A DNA stretch of 5,567 bases from DASQFQ01 sp039934455. GTDB lineage: Bacteria > Actinomycetota > Thermoleophilia > Solirubrobacterales > Solirubrobacteraceae. Made by a program: the position numbers and the translations under genes. The stretch lies in NCBI GenBank assembly GCA_039934455.1, contig JBDTMF010000256.1:1-5567 (forward strand). The letters are read 5' to 3'. A model generated the notes under the pieces. The model worked only from the letters and a program-made list of their open reading frames with translations. It was not told the DNA's origin and ran no database searches. Position 1 is the first letter of the stretch; every line of letters starts with the position of its first letter. Shown in pieces: positions 5,123 through 5,567 of the stretch.

Positions 5123-5567
5123 ATGGACTTTCAAATACTCGGGCCGCTTGAAGTACACGGTGAGCGCGGTGCGGTGGGACTGGAAGGTCTCAAGCCGCGC
5201 GCGGTGCTGGCCGTGCTGCTGCTGCACGCGAACGAGCCGGTGAGCGCGGAGCGTCTGGCAGTGGCGTTATGGGGTGAGGACGCGCCGGCGGGGGCGGTCA
5301 AGACGGTGCAGGTGCACGTCTCGCGGTTGCGCAAGGCACTCGGGGACCCCGACGTGGTGATCACCACACCGGCCGGCTACCGGCTGCGGGTACGCCCGGG
5401 CGAGCTTGACGCCGAGCGCTTCGCGCATGGCGTGGCCCAAGGTCGGCGCGCGCTTGACGCGGGCGATGCCGAGCGCGCGGGGGTCGTGTTGCGTGAAGCG
5501 CTCGAGCTGTGGCATGGGCCGGCGCTGGCGGATTTGCAGTTCGAGCCGTTCGCGGCGGCGGAGATCG
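5123..5567 (+). CDS. AfsR/SARP-type transcriptional regulator, N-terminal part (cut by window edge)
   Basis: The frame from ATG 5123 stays open to the right edge, giving 148 residues without a stop. The opening MDFQILGPLEV is the hallmark of SARP/AfsR-type regulators. Residues 1-91 form an OmpR-like winged helix: PRAVLAVLLLHANEPVSAERLAVALWGEDAP (25-55), the recognition-helix stretch KTVQVHVSRLRKALG (60-74), and the wing ITTPAGYRLRV (80-90). From about 94 (ELDAERFAHGVAQGRRAL) the helical BTAD domain begins, with the typical LREALELWHGPALADL (about 122-137). Such proteins bind direct repeats near promoters of secondary metabolism or stress genes; many continue into an NB-ARC/AAA ATPase and TPR domains, which cannot be seen here. 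AGGGA at 5115-5119 is a modest, closely spaced ribosome binding site; GTG 5105 is an in-frame alternative. It is divergent from the small repeat protein. Confidence 0.9.
   Translation, partial: MDFQILGPLEVHGERGAVGLEGLKPRAVLAVLLLHANEPVSAERLAVALWGEDAPAGAVKTVQVHVSRLRKALGDPDVVITTPAGYRLRVRPGELDAERFAHGVAQGRRALDAGDAERAGVVLREALELWHGPALADLQFEPFAAAEI

Noticed and set aside
1..5567. CRISPR array, transposase gene or rRNA
   Set aside because: No regularly spaced direct repeats, no transposase or integrase motifs and no rRNA-like conserved stretches were seen on either strand.

Overview
The window is very GC-rich. Its recognisable genes (a DUF2294/MpsC-type protein, a DUF5661 protein, an AfsR/SARP-type regulator with a winged helix and a BTAD domain, and a secreted beta-barrel-like protein) point to a high-GC actinobacterium. 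Solirubrobacterales/Thermoleophilia is my best guess from the style of these proteins. That placement is an inference, not something the sequence proves.

Layout. Positions 1-366 hold no convincing gene, but two abutting perfect palindromes lie at 21-51. A DUF2294 gene runs leftward (786-367), with a possible promoter and a long inverted repeat upstream. About 900 bases then follow without a convincing gene. They contain a stretch resembling the 3' end of a tRNA (1661-1686) and a possible leftward protein fragment (1048-1143). A rightward DUF5661 gene (1804-2088) converges on a leftward, 5'-truncated histidine kinase (2819-2337) that keeps only its ATPase domain. An 11-bp inverted repeat sits just beyond the truncation point. 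A small, very basic 56-residue protein with an excellent ribosome binding site runs rightward (2999-3169). About 660 bases without a clear gene follow, including a perfect 16-bp tandem duplication. A leftward secreted protein (4408-3869) ends in a strong hairpin. A leftward small membrane-anchored protein with a two-copy internal repeat (4982-4638) is divergent from a rightward AfsR/SARP-type regulator (from 5123) that is cut by the right edge.

How the parts relate. No operon or complete pathway is visible. Every gene appears to be a single transcription unit, coding density is only about half, and the kinase is a remnant without its response regulator. The closest thing to a functional unit is the divergent pair at the right edge: a regulator and a small repeat protein share a 140-bp intergenic region with a near-perfect palindromic operator candidate. 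I see no convincing new multi-gene system. The most useful leads are that pair, the truncated kinase with its boundary repeat, and the tRNA-like segment, which may mark an old integration site.
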